From: Aldrovandia affinis
Lineage: Eukaryota > Chordata > Actinopteri > Notacanthiformes > Halosauridae
Reading direction: 5' to 3'
NCBI GenBank assembly: GCA_029706075.1
Contig: JAINUG010000011.1
Location: forward strand, 9,119,001-9,183,000
DNA length: 64,000 nt
In this document: one piece after another, positions 34,815-45,198 of the stretch
Layout of the letters: each line of letters begins with the position of its first letter
Position numbering within the stretch: position 1 is the stretch's first letter
Translations under genes and position numbers: made by a program
The notes under the pieces: generated by a model
What the model was told of the DNA's origin: nothing
The model's database searches: none
Seen by the model: the letters and a program-made list of their open reading frames with translations, nothing else

Positions 34815-35748
34815 TCAGGGTCTGAAATTATTATTAATAGTAGTATACATGGTCTAGTCTACTCATTATTTGTAAAAATAGTAGTTGTAGTAGTATACAT
34901 CTACTCACTATTTGTAAAAAGATAATTGAAAGAACAATGGTGAAGTATTTTAGTTTATCTTACCAGATGGCTCATCACCAGTCTCGTCCTCAGAGCTGAA
35001 ATTGTCCATGTGAGCATGCCTGGGATTGGTCATCGGGCGACAACCTGTTGACATCAACCAAAGTTCAGTTAGTTATGTTGTCACTGTTAAGTGGAAGGAT
35101 TTTTATGATAAATATTCAGTCAATAATTTAGCCATCCAGCCCACCTGCTAGCTATCCAGCCAACTATTCAGACAGCTAACATTAGCAAAGCCATTTAATT
35201 TAAATTTAATGCTTAACGTTAACTTACCCAAAACAGCGTCCATTTCGATAAAGTACGGGCAGTACAGGGCGTCTGAACCAGTTTTCTTGTTGTGCTTGAT
35301 GCTTTCTCGATAGCCTATTTTTTAGGTAGTCTATCCTTTCGCGGCACTTCGTCGATTCGCCAAACGTGGTCTTCACCGATGGACATTTGTCGCAGACCTT
35401 CTTGTATATCTCATCCCAAATTTTGTGGTTGTGGATCGATTGCTCAAATTGGCATTGGAAGCGCGGTTCCCCGCATACTGATATGAGGCATAAAGTATCT
35501 TCTCGAGTCCAGTGTCGAGTCTTTGCTTTAGGCATGTCTTCGTGTCTTCGTGTCTTCACGTTACGTGTGCGTTGTGTGATTTTTTTTTCTCCCGGTAGGC
35601 GGGAATAGAGTGTGACGAATACATCCGGGAACAGCCAAACAGACACGCCCCTCAGTAATTTGGGGGAGTAATAAAGGGACATTCTTATTCCATGCGGATC
35701 GGCCATTAAAATCACTGGTGCTATGATTTTTTTTTAAATTACCGACGT

Positions 35749-36817
35749 TGTCGGGCAATACTAATCTCGTCCGGACAGGGTTTAAGAAGCAACCCCCATG
35801 AGTTTCTCGTGTTCTTGGTTCTGCCCTGCGTCTATAAGCGTTGCTGTAATTGTTATATTCTGAGTAGCCTATCTGTTCTGTTGTTTTTTGTACTTTGTTT
35901 ATTTTGTCATCAGTCCTTATTCATTATTCTTTATTCAGTTTTGCATTTTCATCGTTCTGTCACGTTCTGGTCCCTGTCTGTCTTTGTTCCGTTTATTTCG
36001 AGATCCACTCCTTGTCTTGTCATGCACTTCGGGAAGTTCTGCATTTCGGGTTTTCTCCGTCTTCGCTTATTATCTCGTTTTCTTCCTTCTTACTTTCTAG
36101 ATTGCACTTTGTATATATTAGTTAGACGTATATAGTACTAACCAACTAATCTACTAACATTAGGGATTTAGATTAAATTACTAACACTACTAATCACTAA
36201 TTATCTCACGCTTCTGACTATAGCTGTCATTCTCTCTCTATCGTATCCCTGTTAGCTTTTCACTTTCCCTTTCATTCGCACGTAGCTTCTCTCTTTGCGT
36301 TCCTCCCCTTCTAGCTATGCACGTGTCTGCCTGATCTCCCAGGTCGTTTATTGTCTATATGTTTGTATGTTTCCCAGTCCGTGTCTTGCGTTGTCCCTCG
36401 TTATTGGATTAACGATTCCCATTGTTTACACCTGTGTTCCTACCTCTCTCTCCTCCCAGTCACACCTGATTCCTATTGTTTTACCCTTTCCGTTTTGTAT
36501 ATCTGTTCCGCGTTTATGTTCCTTCCCCGTCAGAACGTTGATCATTATTCCCTGTGCCTACCCTTATTCAGCCAGTGTTTATTGATTTATCCGAGACTTC
36601 CCTTCTGTTTACTACTCCGAGCCTGCCTAGCGATTCTGTCTGTTTGCCTATCTGCCTACCTGTTTTTGACTTTTTGGACTGCCTTTTGTGACTACTCTCT
36701 GCTTCTTGATTCTGTACCTTCGCTACTTCTGATGACTGGTTTTGACCCCTGCCTGAATTAAACGTTCCTTTTTGCCTGATCCTGGTCTGCGTCTGGGTCC
36801 TTATCCCGCACTTCACA
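35749..36817 (+). repeat. LTR-like stretch (tentative)
   Basis: A CT-rich, T-rich region whose right end (cctgaattaaacgttccttt, then gtctgggtccttatcccgca and cttcaca) looks like the 3' part of a Gypsy-type LTR with polyadenylation region. The left edge at TGTCGGGC is a guess and no target duplication is visible. If real it is a solo LTR fossil. Confidence 0.35.
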
Positions 36818-38263
36818 GTAATAAAGCCGGTAGCGCGGTCATGGAAAAGCAAACTTCCTTCAGCAGTCTCAGTTACAATATACAGAATGTGTTGATTTGC
36901 ATACGAATTATAATAACTGACTGCAGTGCTATGGTTAATACACCTTGTTGATATTTTCGAAGACTGTCCCCAAGAATCGTGGACGTCTGATTACCGTAGA
37001 CCAGCTAGCAAACCAGTGCTTTCACTAACTAGCCTAGATGATGCTGTTATGTTTAACAAGGTTAACACATGTAACGTTGGCTATCTATGCAGGTAACATT
37101 AGCTATGGAAATCGTAACGTTACATTTCTAGTTATTTTATCCGGTTAAATTCATAATAGGTCTACATCGGGAATTTAGCAGTAATTAAACGATCTGAGCA
37201 ATGATTTTGTTACTAATTGGCCATATGCTCAGGTCACTTCTCAACAGTGCAGCAATCTATTCTCCATCTATTGCTGTTGGTGCAACCATATACAGCACAA
37301 AGCTTGGGCATTAAGCGTAAGCGAAATAGTTAGCTTCCTCACATAACGTTAATGCTCTGATTGTTTTGTTGCCTTCCAACATGGTGGCGCACATTCGTGG
37401 TAACCATTGGTAACGCGGTTTCTGGTGTTACGCGACAGGTTTATAGGAATATGCTAGCAACGCAGTAAGACGTAGATAACGGACTTCTTGCTCTGCTTTG
37501 CATTTTATGATTAAACCAGAGATGCTAGACAGTTCATACATAAGTAAAACCACAACAACGCAATATTCCTTGTTGGACAATAATAACCTAAATTACTTGT
37601 AAAGTGCACCGCCCTGCAGACACACCCTTGTCTCGTTTCCTGTCCTCACCAAGTGGACGTAACGAAAATTTGAGGAGGTAAGTTAGCTAGCTAAATAACT
37701 TTTAACGTATTCTTAACGTAGCCTTTGACACGAATGGTAGCCCGGTCGCCCCAGGCAACCAGTCAATGCAAATTATCAGTTATTATTTTTTTGACTATAC
37801 ATTTTTAAAATGTAGAATTAATTGTATATAAATGATAAAAATGAGTAAAATATGATTGCGTTTGGGTTGAGCCAGTGAAGTCATAGGCTGATGGCTGCTG
37901 GCCACCCATGGCGCGAACAACTTTTGGACGTCAGCTAGTTAGACAGCAAGCGAAAAGAAAAAAGTACTCGTTTGCCCAACACTTATTCTTATTATGCAAT
38001 TACGCAATAATAAAATAGCCGTGGCTATCTTGAGGATCAAAAAATGGTTGTTGGGTCACGTTAGCTAACTGGTGCTAGCTTCTTCGCTGTGTGGTAGGCT
38101 ATGTCGTATATAATGTTCGCTAGAAGAGTTTTGATTAACACGCTAAGGTACTCGTCAACTGCAAGCCTGCTAACGTAAACTCGTTGATAGTTGATCTTTT
38201 CCTGCAATTAAATTCAATTAAATTAAATAACCTGGAGGATGTTGTCTTATCAATAAAAATGTA
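36818..38263. other. Unassigned intergenic DNA
   Basis: No coding exon or repeat recognised. Contains several short gttagctagc-like strings common in this genome. Confidence 0.4.
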
Positions 38264-38735
38264 TTGGTCTGGGAGCGGTTCAGGTAAAACGTGTTTTCAT
38301 TGAAATATGATCAAATTAACCTTTATGCTTTTCACCACATGCGAAGAACACGCAATAAACGTTAGAACTGCTGAAGCTAATTGAATGTTACTTCGCTTTG
38401 ATTCCTTTAATTAGTTCTTGAACGGCCAGTTAATTATGTATGCATTAAGTTGTAAGTTCACGTAATTACCTAGCTAACAAGTAATGAACCAGAACGTTAA
38501 TAATGACAATATAACACAAAGTAAATGGCATGAGTCACTAAATAGATACTGTGTGCTTTACAATTAGGAGGTTTATCATCGATTCAAAAACTGACATTCG
38601 ATTGAAAAATAATTCAAAATAATAATGTTAAATCTATGTATTTGTATAGGATGAAGCGCTATAACGGGGAATTGAACCCCGGTCTCCGTGGCCAGCGTTG
38701 GACGTTATAACCACTAGACCATGCGGGAGGCCCAC
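38264..38735. repeat. Direct repeat, copy 2 (with tRNA-like sequence)
   Basis: Partner of 32842-33310, 5.4 kb away in the same orientation, with the tRNA-like part at 38662-38729. Here the B box is the more canonical gggttcaattcc. Confidence 0.85.
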
Positions 38736-39160
38736 ATTACATTACGTTTTAAGCATTTAGCAGACACTCTTATCCAGAGCGACTTACAAGATGTGCATTA
38801 ATACATGGTAGGAACAATCATAGTTTGTGCACGAGATCAGTGCAGTAATACAGCGATAGACATCGTTGTAGCCAGCTGCATACCATACCTGTAACACTGG
38901 GAAGGAAAATATTTGTAATTTTATTTTTTTAATTAAATGAGTAGGCAGGGATACATAAACAAGAAGAAGAAATATAAATATAATATAATATTATATAATA
39001 AACAAGAAATAGGCAGTGGTGATGACAGTTGGTTAGATGTACAGGATTCAGTGGTAGTGGAGTCTGAAAAGGTGGGTTTTGAGTCTCTTGTGGAAGATCG
39101 CAAGTGATTCTGCGGTGCTGACCGATTGCGGAAGGTCGTTCCACCACCGAGGGGTCAGGA
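38736..39160 (-). mobile_element. L2 LINE, 3' end
   Basis: The - strand 3' end of an L2, with the tail motif near 38760 and the last codons of the reverse transcriptase at 39147-39060. Contains an AT-rich expansion at 38960-39000. More diverged from the 33.3 kb L2 than the adjoining repeat block is from its partner. Confidence 0.78.
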
Positions 39161-39466
39161 CAGAGAATACGACACTACAGAAGGCTGTACAGAAGGCTTG
39201 CTGTTACAATGGCCAACGGAGGAACCACAAAGTATTGATAACAGGGGGGTGAATATTTGTGATTTTAGATTTTTCTGGGAAAAACATAATTTCTGAACCG
39301 TTTGATTGTGGTTTGTGCCAATTCATTATTATTAAAGAATATAATTTTCTGAATTTTGTGAGCATAAAATAAAGCTCATTACTTATATAGTTTATTTTAT
39401 ACAATCTTTATCAACAATCTTTTGTTCATCTTTATCAAGGGTATGACTACAAACGGAGTCTACTGT
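39161..39466. repeat. Tc1-like terminal region relic
   Basis: Ends caaacggagtctactgta, the inverse of the motif at 273-290, with 'cccttgataaagatgaac' inside in inverse form. Transposase absent. Confidence 0.5.
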
Positions 39467-39489
39467 ATACGTATATACGTATACTTATA

Positions 39490-40475
39490 TAGCCAAAGGT
39501 CAGTGGCCACCCCTACTAATTATTGAGTTCAGGTGTTTCAGCCACACCCATTGCCAACGGGTGCATAAAATCCAGCACATAGCCATGCAATCTCCACAGA
39601 CAAACATTTAGAATTCAGAATGGTTCATAAAGAGCTCAGTGACTTTGAATGCGGCACTGTCATAGGATGCCACCTTTGCCACAAGTCAGTTTGTGAAATT
39701 TCCAACTGGCCAACTTTAAGTGCTATTATTGTGAAGTGGAAGCGCCTAGGAGCAACAACAGCTCGGCCATGAAGTGGTAGACCACGCAAACTCACAGAGC
39801 GGGGCCGACGAGTGCTGAAGCGCATAGAGTGTAAAAATCGCATATCATCTGCATCACTCACTGCAGAGAACCAAACTGCCTCTGGAAGCACCATCAGCAC
39901 AAGAACTGCATCGGGAGCTTCATGGAATTCTGTTTCCATGGCCGAGCAGCTGTACACAAGCCTCACATCACCATGCGCAATGCCAAGCGTCGGATGGAGT
40001 GGTGAGCACGCCGCAACTGGACTCTGGAGCATTGGAAACGTGTTCTTTGGAGTGATGAATCACTCATCGTCTGATGGAGGAATCTGGGTCTGATGGACTA
40101 CCTTCCCGAATGCATAGTGCCTACTGTAAAGTTTGGTGGAGGAGGGATAATGGTTTGGGATAGGCCCCTTAGTTCCAGTGAAGGGTATTCTTAATGCTAC
40201 AGGATACGAAGACATCTTAGCCAATTGGGCGCTTTCAACTTTGTGGCAACAGTTTGGGGAAGGCCCTTTGCTGTTCCAGAATGACTGTGCCCCTGTGCAC
40301 AAAGTGAGGTCCATAAAGACATGGTTAGACGAGTTTGGTGTGTAGGAACTCGATTGGCCTGCACAGAGCCCTGACCTCAACCCCGTTGAACACCTTTGGG
40401 AGGAATTTGAATGCCAATTGCGAGCCAGGCCTTCTCGTCCAACATCAGTGCCTGACCTTACAGATGCTCTTAACC
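39490..40475 (+). mobile_element. Tc1-like transposon, right end missing
   Basis: Starts near ggtcagtggccacccctact and carries a decayed + strand transposase: MVHKELSDFECGTVIG-like start at about 39620, catalytic-domain pieces around 40030-40060 and at about 40270, and SPDLNPVEHLWEEF at about 40367. Sequence stops matching after 'cagatgctctt' at 40475, before any right terminal repeat. Several frameshifts. Confidence 0.75.
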
Positions 40476-41375
40476 GTAATATAATTTATTTGTCACATAT
40501 TAGCCTATAATATTTTGGTAAACAGTAGTATTTTCAAATAGAAATGCTGACAATACTTTTCAAATGAACTTAAATAATAAATGTTATAGCAATTGTTTCT
40601 AGACAATCAAGAAACGTGTTGGTGTTTTTTTCACTCAATGGAATTCAAGTGGAATCTTTAAATGCATTTTCTCCTTTTTCATCTCTGGAGGTAAATAGAT
40701 TGTAGGTGGTAAAATTAAACAAATCTTTTACTGTTTTTTTACTCTTTCTGATTCTCGTGGACACATGGCAAGTCATATCAGTACCAAAATAATTTGTGCC
40801 TGAACCTTAATTCTTGAGGCAAGAATGGTTCTGATTTGGCTAACAGGCTACTGATCAGACAAAGCACGCAAATGTAAATTATATTTAATGATTAATAATA
40901 TGTTTAGTGATATGTAGCTATGTCACAGGCAACATATAACTGAATAGTATTAAACATATTATTAATCATTACTAATCGTCTGACTGTAGACCAATGATGT
41001 CTTACTTTTTGCTGCAATAATTAGCTGCATGTAACTGCCCAATCAGAACCATAAACTGCCAGGCTGTTGATATTATATGTAATTGTAATTGAGCTGTACA
41101 TAAATGTAGACTGACATAATTAATAATGCATTATTAATTTAATATTATGCACTTATAATTAATTTAAAATGTGAATGATAATATATTATTATCATTATTA
41201 TTATATATGTCCATATTGATTTTAAAACCAAAAACTGACTACTAGGAGCCCAGGCAACCACATTTCAAAGTAAGCGCCTACCCCTGTCTTCATTGCAATC
41301 TTTGTGGGAGTCTATATGACTCTATTCCTGTTCGTAATAATTGTTTAGCCAGCTTGCATGATGGCTTGTGGTTCT
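40476..41375. other. Unassigned AT-rich intergenic DNA
   Basis: No gene seen. Contains a perfect 20-bp inverted repeat at 40887-40906 and 40951-40970, separated by 44 bp. Confidence 0.5.
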
Positions 41376-41515
41376 GTGTGGCTCAGTAGGTAGAGCATGG
41401 CGTTGACAACGCTTTGGTTGTGGGTTCGATTCCTACTGGGACCACATATGCTGAAAAATGTATGCATTCACTACTGTAAGTTGTTTTGGATAAAAGCGTC
41501 TATTAAATGGCATAT
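41376..41515 (+). mobile_element. tRNA-derived SINE with L2-like tail
   Basis: The head has strong promoter boxes: A box tggctcagtaggtagagcat, B box gggttcgattcc. It is followed by a short body and the tail tggataaaagcgtctattaa, which resembles LINE 3' tails used for borrowing LINE machinery. Acceptor stems do not form a mature tRNA. Confidence 0.78.
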
Positions 41516-42011
41516 ATACAGTATATATTAGCTAGCCTGCTGTGTAATTAGCTAGTATTTAATTGGCTAGCTTGTTGTATTTGGTAATGTTGGGGCAATG
41601 AGGAACCATGACACCAAAAATGGATGGAGCTACAATAATCTGTCAATCGCTAACTTTGAACCAATTAAAAGGTTTTGCTCTTCACAAAAATCACAATGAT
41701 TAGTTCAAATCAGTGAGTTCCTTGTAGCATGTGGTAGTTCCACTCATTTTCAGTGTCATGATACCTTATTCACCCATCACTAGTATTTGGTATACAGATA
41801 GTTAGCTAGGCCTAGTTATTAGGGTAATTATGAATGTGATGCTGGTAAAAAAAGGTATGTAGCTCTTCCAGCCATGTGGAAAAATATGAAATGCAACATT
41901 CCCTTTTGAATGTGCAGAATATTTAACGGTCTGTGATGAGTGGGTGTTTCAAGAACCCCAGAAACAGACCCTGTGTGGGGCTTTGAGTGATTTTTGAGAG
42001 AGAATAATGTA

Positions 42012-43449
42012 CAGTGCCTATAGGAAGTCATCATACCCTTTTGAAATAGTCACTTTTTTTGTCTTACAGGCTGAAATGAAAGTACATAAAATCCATATTT
42101 TTCCAGCTTTATTTACACATTTTGCCTTACAACATTCAAGTGAAAAAAAAGGGCTTTAATACTTTGTAGAGGCACCTTTTGATTTAATTACAGTCATCAG
42201 TCTGTTTGGATATGTCTCTACCAGCTTTGCGCACCTAGATTGGGCAATATTTGCCCATTCTTCCTTGCAGAACTGTTCCAGTTCAGTCAAATTCCGTGGT
42301 GAGCGGCGATGGACTGCACTCTTCCAAGTCCATCCACAGATGTTCTATCGGATTTAGGTCAGGGCTCTGATTAGGTCACTCAAGGACATTCACCTTCCTG
42401 TCCTTTAGCCACTGCGTTGTTTTTTTGGCGGTGTGTTTTGGGTCGTTGTCGTGCTGGAAGGTGAACCACCTGCCCATCTTCAGCTGTCTAGCAGAGGGCC
42501 ACAAGTTTTCCTCAAGAATGTGGGTGTACTTGGCAGCATCCATTTTCCCTTCAATCCTGACTAATTGCACAGTCCCCGCTGAAGAGAAACACCTCCACAC
42601 CCCCCGTAACTCCTTCAAGGTTGCCATTGGCCTCTTGGTAGCTTACCTGATCAATCTTTTCCTGGCTCAGTCATCCAGTTTGGAGGGACGGCCCGATCTT
42701 GGCAAGGTGTGGGTGGTGCCATATGCCTTCCACTTCTTAATAATACTCTGAACGGTACTCAGAGGGATAATTAAAGCCTTTGAAATCTTTTTATATCCTT
42801 CTCCTAACTTGTGCCTATCCACAACTTTATCCCGGAGTCCTTTTGAAAGCACCTTTCCAGCCATGGTGAATTATTTGCATTAACATGCACTACTAGCAGT
42901 GGAATCCTCAAGGAACAGCTGATTTTATTGTGAAATAATCAAAACCACTACAATTGATGTCAGGTGGAGGCCAATTAGCTTGGTGTGTGGTCTGGAAGGT
43001 GATTGGTTATACCTGAGCAAGTTTATAATGGTTATTCTAAGGCAGTGGTTCTTAAACCTCTCCTCGGGGAACCCCAGCCAGTCCATGTATTTGTTCAGTT
43101 CCACCACTAGCACACCTGATTCAACTAATTTCTACTTAATGAGCGTTGATTAGTTGAATCAGGTGTGCTGGTGGTGGAATTTAGCAAATACATGGACTGG
43201 CTGGGGTTCCCCGAGGAGAGGATTGAGAACCACTGTTCTAAGGGGACTGATCACTTTTCCAACCCTGTTATTCTAGTTTTTCATTTTTTATTAATTATCA
43301 ATTTTGCCCTTTTTTTTCACTTGAATGTTGTAAGGCAAAATGTGTAAATAAAGCTGGGAAAAGATGGATTTTATGTACTTTCATTTCAGGCTGTAAGACG
43401 AAATAAAGTGACTATTTCAAAAGGGTATGATGACTTTCTATAGGCACTG
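42012..43449 (-). mobile_element. Tc1-like transposon with long inverted repeats
   Basis: Flanked by TA. Its terminal repeats of about 140 bp start cagtgcctataggaagtcat on the left and match the inverse of the right end. On the - strand the helix-turn-helix part (MAGKVLSKGLRDKVVDRHKL at 42864, ISKALIIPLSTVQSIIKKWK) and the catalytic tail (GKMDAAKYTHILEENLWPSA, FTFQHDNDPKHTAK) are present. The central segment with the first catalytic Asp is missing: wording jumps from TLKELR to VWRCFSSAGT. It is a deletion derivative, further split by a hAT-type MITE in its right part. Confidence 0.88.
43043..43235. mobile_element. hAT-type foldback MITE with 8-bp target duplication
   Basis: The ends CAGTGGTTCT...ACCACTG are part of inverted arms of about 85 bp that would form a long hairpin. 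The 8-mer TTCTAAGG flanks both sides (43035-43042 and 43236-43243). It is inserted in the right part of the Tc1-like element, so it is younger than that copy. Confidence 0.9.
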
Positions 43450-43643
43450 TAGTTCAAGAGTACTGAGCCGACCCTTGCTACTGTTCATTGCATCTGAGCT
43501 GCAAACTGCTGAACGGTCAACTGAGCAGTTATCCTGAGATGTAGTAGTCTTTTTAAGCCACTTTCATAATTCTGAAATTGCATTGTTTTTGTACACCATT
43601 TCAGTAATAACAGAAAATTGTGACTTAATCTGTTTGGTGAGAC

Positions 43644-45152
43644 CTGGGCTGTGTCCGAAACCGCTCCCTATTCCCTATATAGTACACTATATAGTGTGTA
43701 CGCCATTTTGTAGTGTGCGACGAATTCTAAACTGTTAATTTCGTTCACTATATAGTGAACGAGAAAATACCCACAATTCACCGTGATTTGTAGTGTACAT
43801 CGACTGTACCCTACAATTTCTCCCATGTACCACAATGCAATGCGGTCGTTTCATACCGTCATACATACACCTCCGTTTATGCCTCAAGAACCAAAGTTGA
43901 GCCAACAGCATTAAGGGCGCATTCACACTGCGGAGCGTATTCTGCGCGCAGAGGGGCGGTGCTCGTTTTTAGTTGCCACGGGTGACCAAAATCAAACAAA
44001 TTCGAATCATGGCTGTTGTGTTGTTGACATTTCATAAAGCTAGCTAGCAAGCGAACTTCACGCCTTTATCCATAAAAAATATGTTACAAGTACTACAACA
44101 CATTTAGCAAAAATATGGATTATGTTTTCCTTTAGCTAGCTACCTTACCTTACAATTCACTGGATGGATGAATAAATAGCGTTATGCCCATAACGTTAAC
44201 AATCCATTCATTAATAATATTACATTTATGGATAGCCATAACGTTAACCTTATTATGATCAGTGGTATAACGTTCAGTTTATTGAAGAATGTGTGGATAA
44301 TATAGCTAGCTAGTAAGCTAGCAAAAATTCCCCGCCCGTTTTCCATAATAATTAGATTTTGGAGCAAAACTTGCTAGCGCCATCCATTTCCGCTGTCATG
44401 GACGCATCAACAACCCCACTTCGTTTTGATTGGTCACCTGGCGTGAAGTGACAGTTGATGCGCGGAGCTGATCCGCAAAAGTTGAACTATTTTCAACCTT
44501 TCGCGCAAATACGCTAGCGGAAAAATGAGCGAGCCGCGTCGCAACGGTCTATGAGCGCTCATTCCGCGTCCTCCCATAGGGAATAATGACTTTCCGCGAG
44601 CGAACGCTCCGCAGTGTGAATGCCCCCTAAAACAGCAACAGGAATCATGGTGGTGGTAACGTTAGCTAACTGCTTTAGCCACCGATAGCTACCGTTATTA
44701 TCGCTATGGAAGTTGGTGCTAGTCGTGAGCTCGTGAGTTATCCTAACGTTATTTTCTCCACACGAGCTAGTTAGCTCACGACTCCCATAATGGTAGCTAT
44801 TGGTGGCTAAAGTAGTGGCTAGCAGACAGCACCACAGTTGACAAAACCACACTTGCACATCATTAGAATTTCAACAATTTATTTGGGATTTAACATTCAA
44901 AACTGAACATGCAAACCCGATACCACCTGAGTACATTTCAACAGCTGCCATGAGTGCTCGGGTTGTTTACGGGTGATACTGGGCGCATCCGCTTGCGTCA
45001 CCTGAATATCCGGCACTTTTTTTTACGCAAATGACGTTCAGTTGTAGTATCCGAAAACACTACTTTCGTTCGCTACATAGTACACTATATAGTATATACT
45101 ATATAGGGAATAGGGAATAGTGAACGAGTGAGCGGTTTCGGACACAGCCCTG
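43644..45152. mobile_element. Non-autonomous element with gggctgtgtccgaaaccgct ends
   Basis: Terminal inverted repeats of about 25-30 bp (gggctgtgtccgaaaccgct at 43647 and its inverse ending at 45150), with further subterminal tatatagt motifs on both sides. No coding capacity. Interrupted by a second foldback element at 43915-44627. An imperfect palindrome (about 44660-44815) built on 'ttagccaccgatagctacc' lies in its right half. Target duplication not clear. Confidence 0.72.
43915..44627. mobile_element. Harbinger-like MITE nested in the 43644-45152 element
   Basis: Left end GGGCGCATTCACACTGCGG and right end the inverse of GGGGGCATTCACACTGCGG. TAA lies on both sides (43912-43914, 44628-44630), the PIF/Harbinger target size. 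713 bp, GC-rich arms, no gene. Confidence 0.78.
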
Positions 45153-45198
45153 GACTTAAATCCATTAAACTATTTTTTATGTTTTAATGTTTTTCAGG

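Larger units (their letters stand above)
32067..35535 (-). pseudogene. Myb/SANT-like DNA-binding protein gene of the Harbinger element
   Basis: Harbinger elements encode this second protein, which binds DNA and helps bring the nuclease to the element. Exon 1 (35535-35228) begins MPKAKTRHWTREDTLCLISV and holds the trihelix-type Myb region (W...D...LI, IWDEIYKKV, RIDYLKNRL); donor gtaagt at 35227. Exon 2 (35044-34974) reads DNFSSEDETGDEPSG. Exon 3 lies at about 32717-32597 (acidic, SSTEPPDDRASDCSRR in one frame and KMSPSTSKPSSGTPQ in another). Exon 4 (from 32445) has the Lys/Arg-rich TRKRKGRKTKMMEAMDKG and, after a probable 1-nt loss near 32385, the coiled coil LEKARLDFELKRLEAEERRS and a Pro-rich tail. 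The intron between exons 2 and 3 was enlarged to about 2.2 kb by the tRNA-like block and an L2. Confidence 0.75.
29595..35540. mobile_element. PIF/Harbinger transposon with two convergent genes, invaded by other elements
   Basis: The element has the two-gene layout of Harbinger transposons: a + strand DDE nuclease (29604-31748) and a - strand Myb/SANT-like protein gene (35535-32067), ending tail to tail with about 320 bp between them. A Gypsy fragment sits in the nuclease gene, and a tRNA-like block plus an L2 LINE sit in the last large intron of the Myb-like gene. I did not find the terminal inverted repeats, so the outer limits are minimum values. Confidence 0.8.

Noticed and set aside
36295-36761. 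Long + strand frames (96 and 136 codons)
   Set aside because: CT-rich low-complexity LTR-like DNA yields hydrophobic, Cys/Ser/Leu-rich chance frames; no domain is seen.
41380-41455. Functional tRNA gene
   Set aside because: Promoter boxes are good, but the acceptor arms do not pair and a SINE body and LINE-like tail follow.
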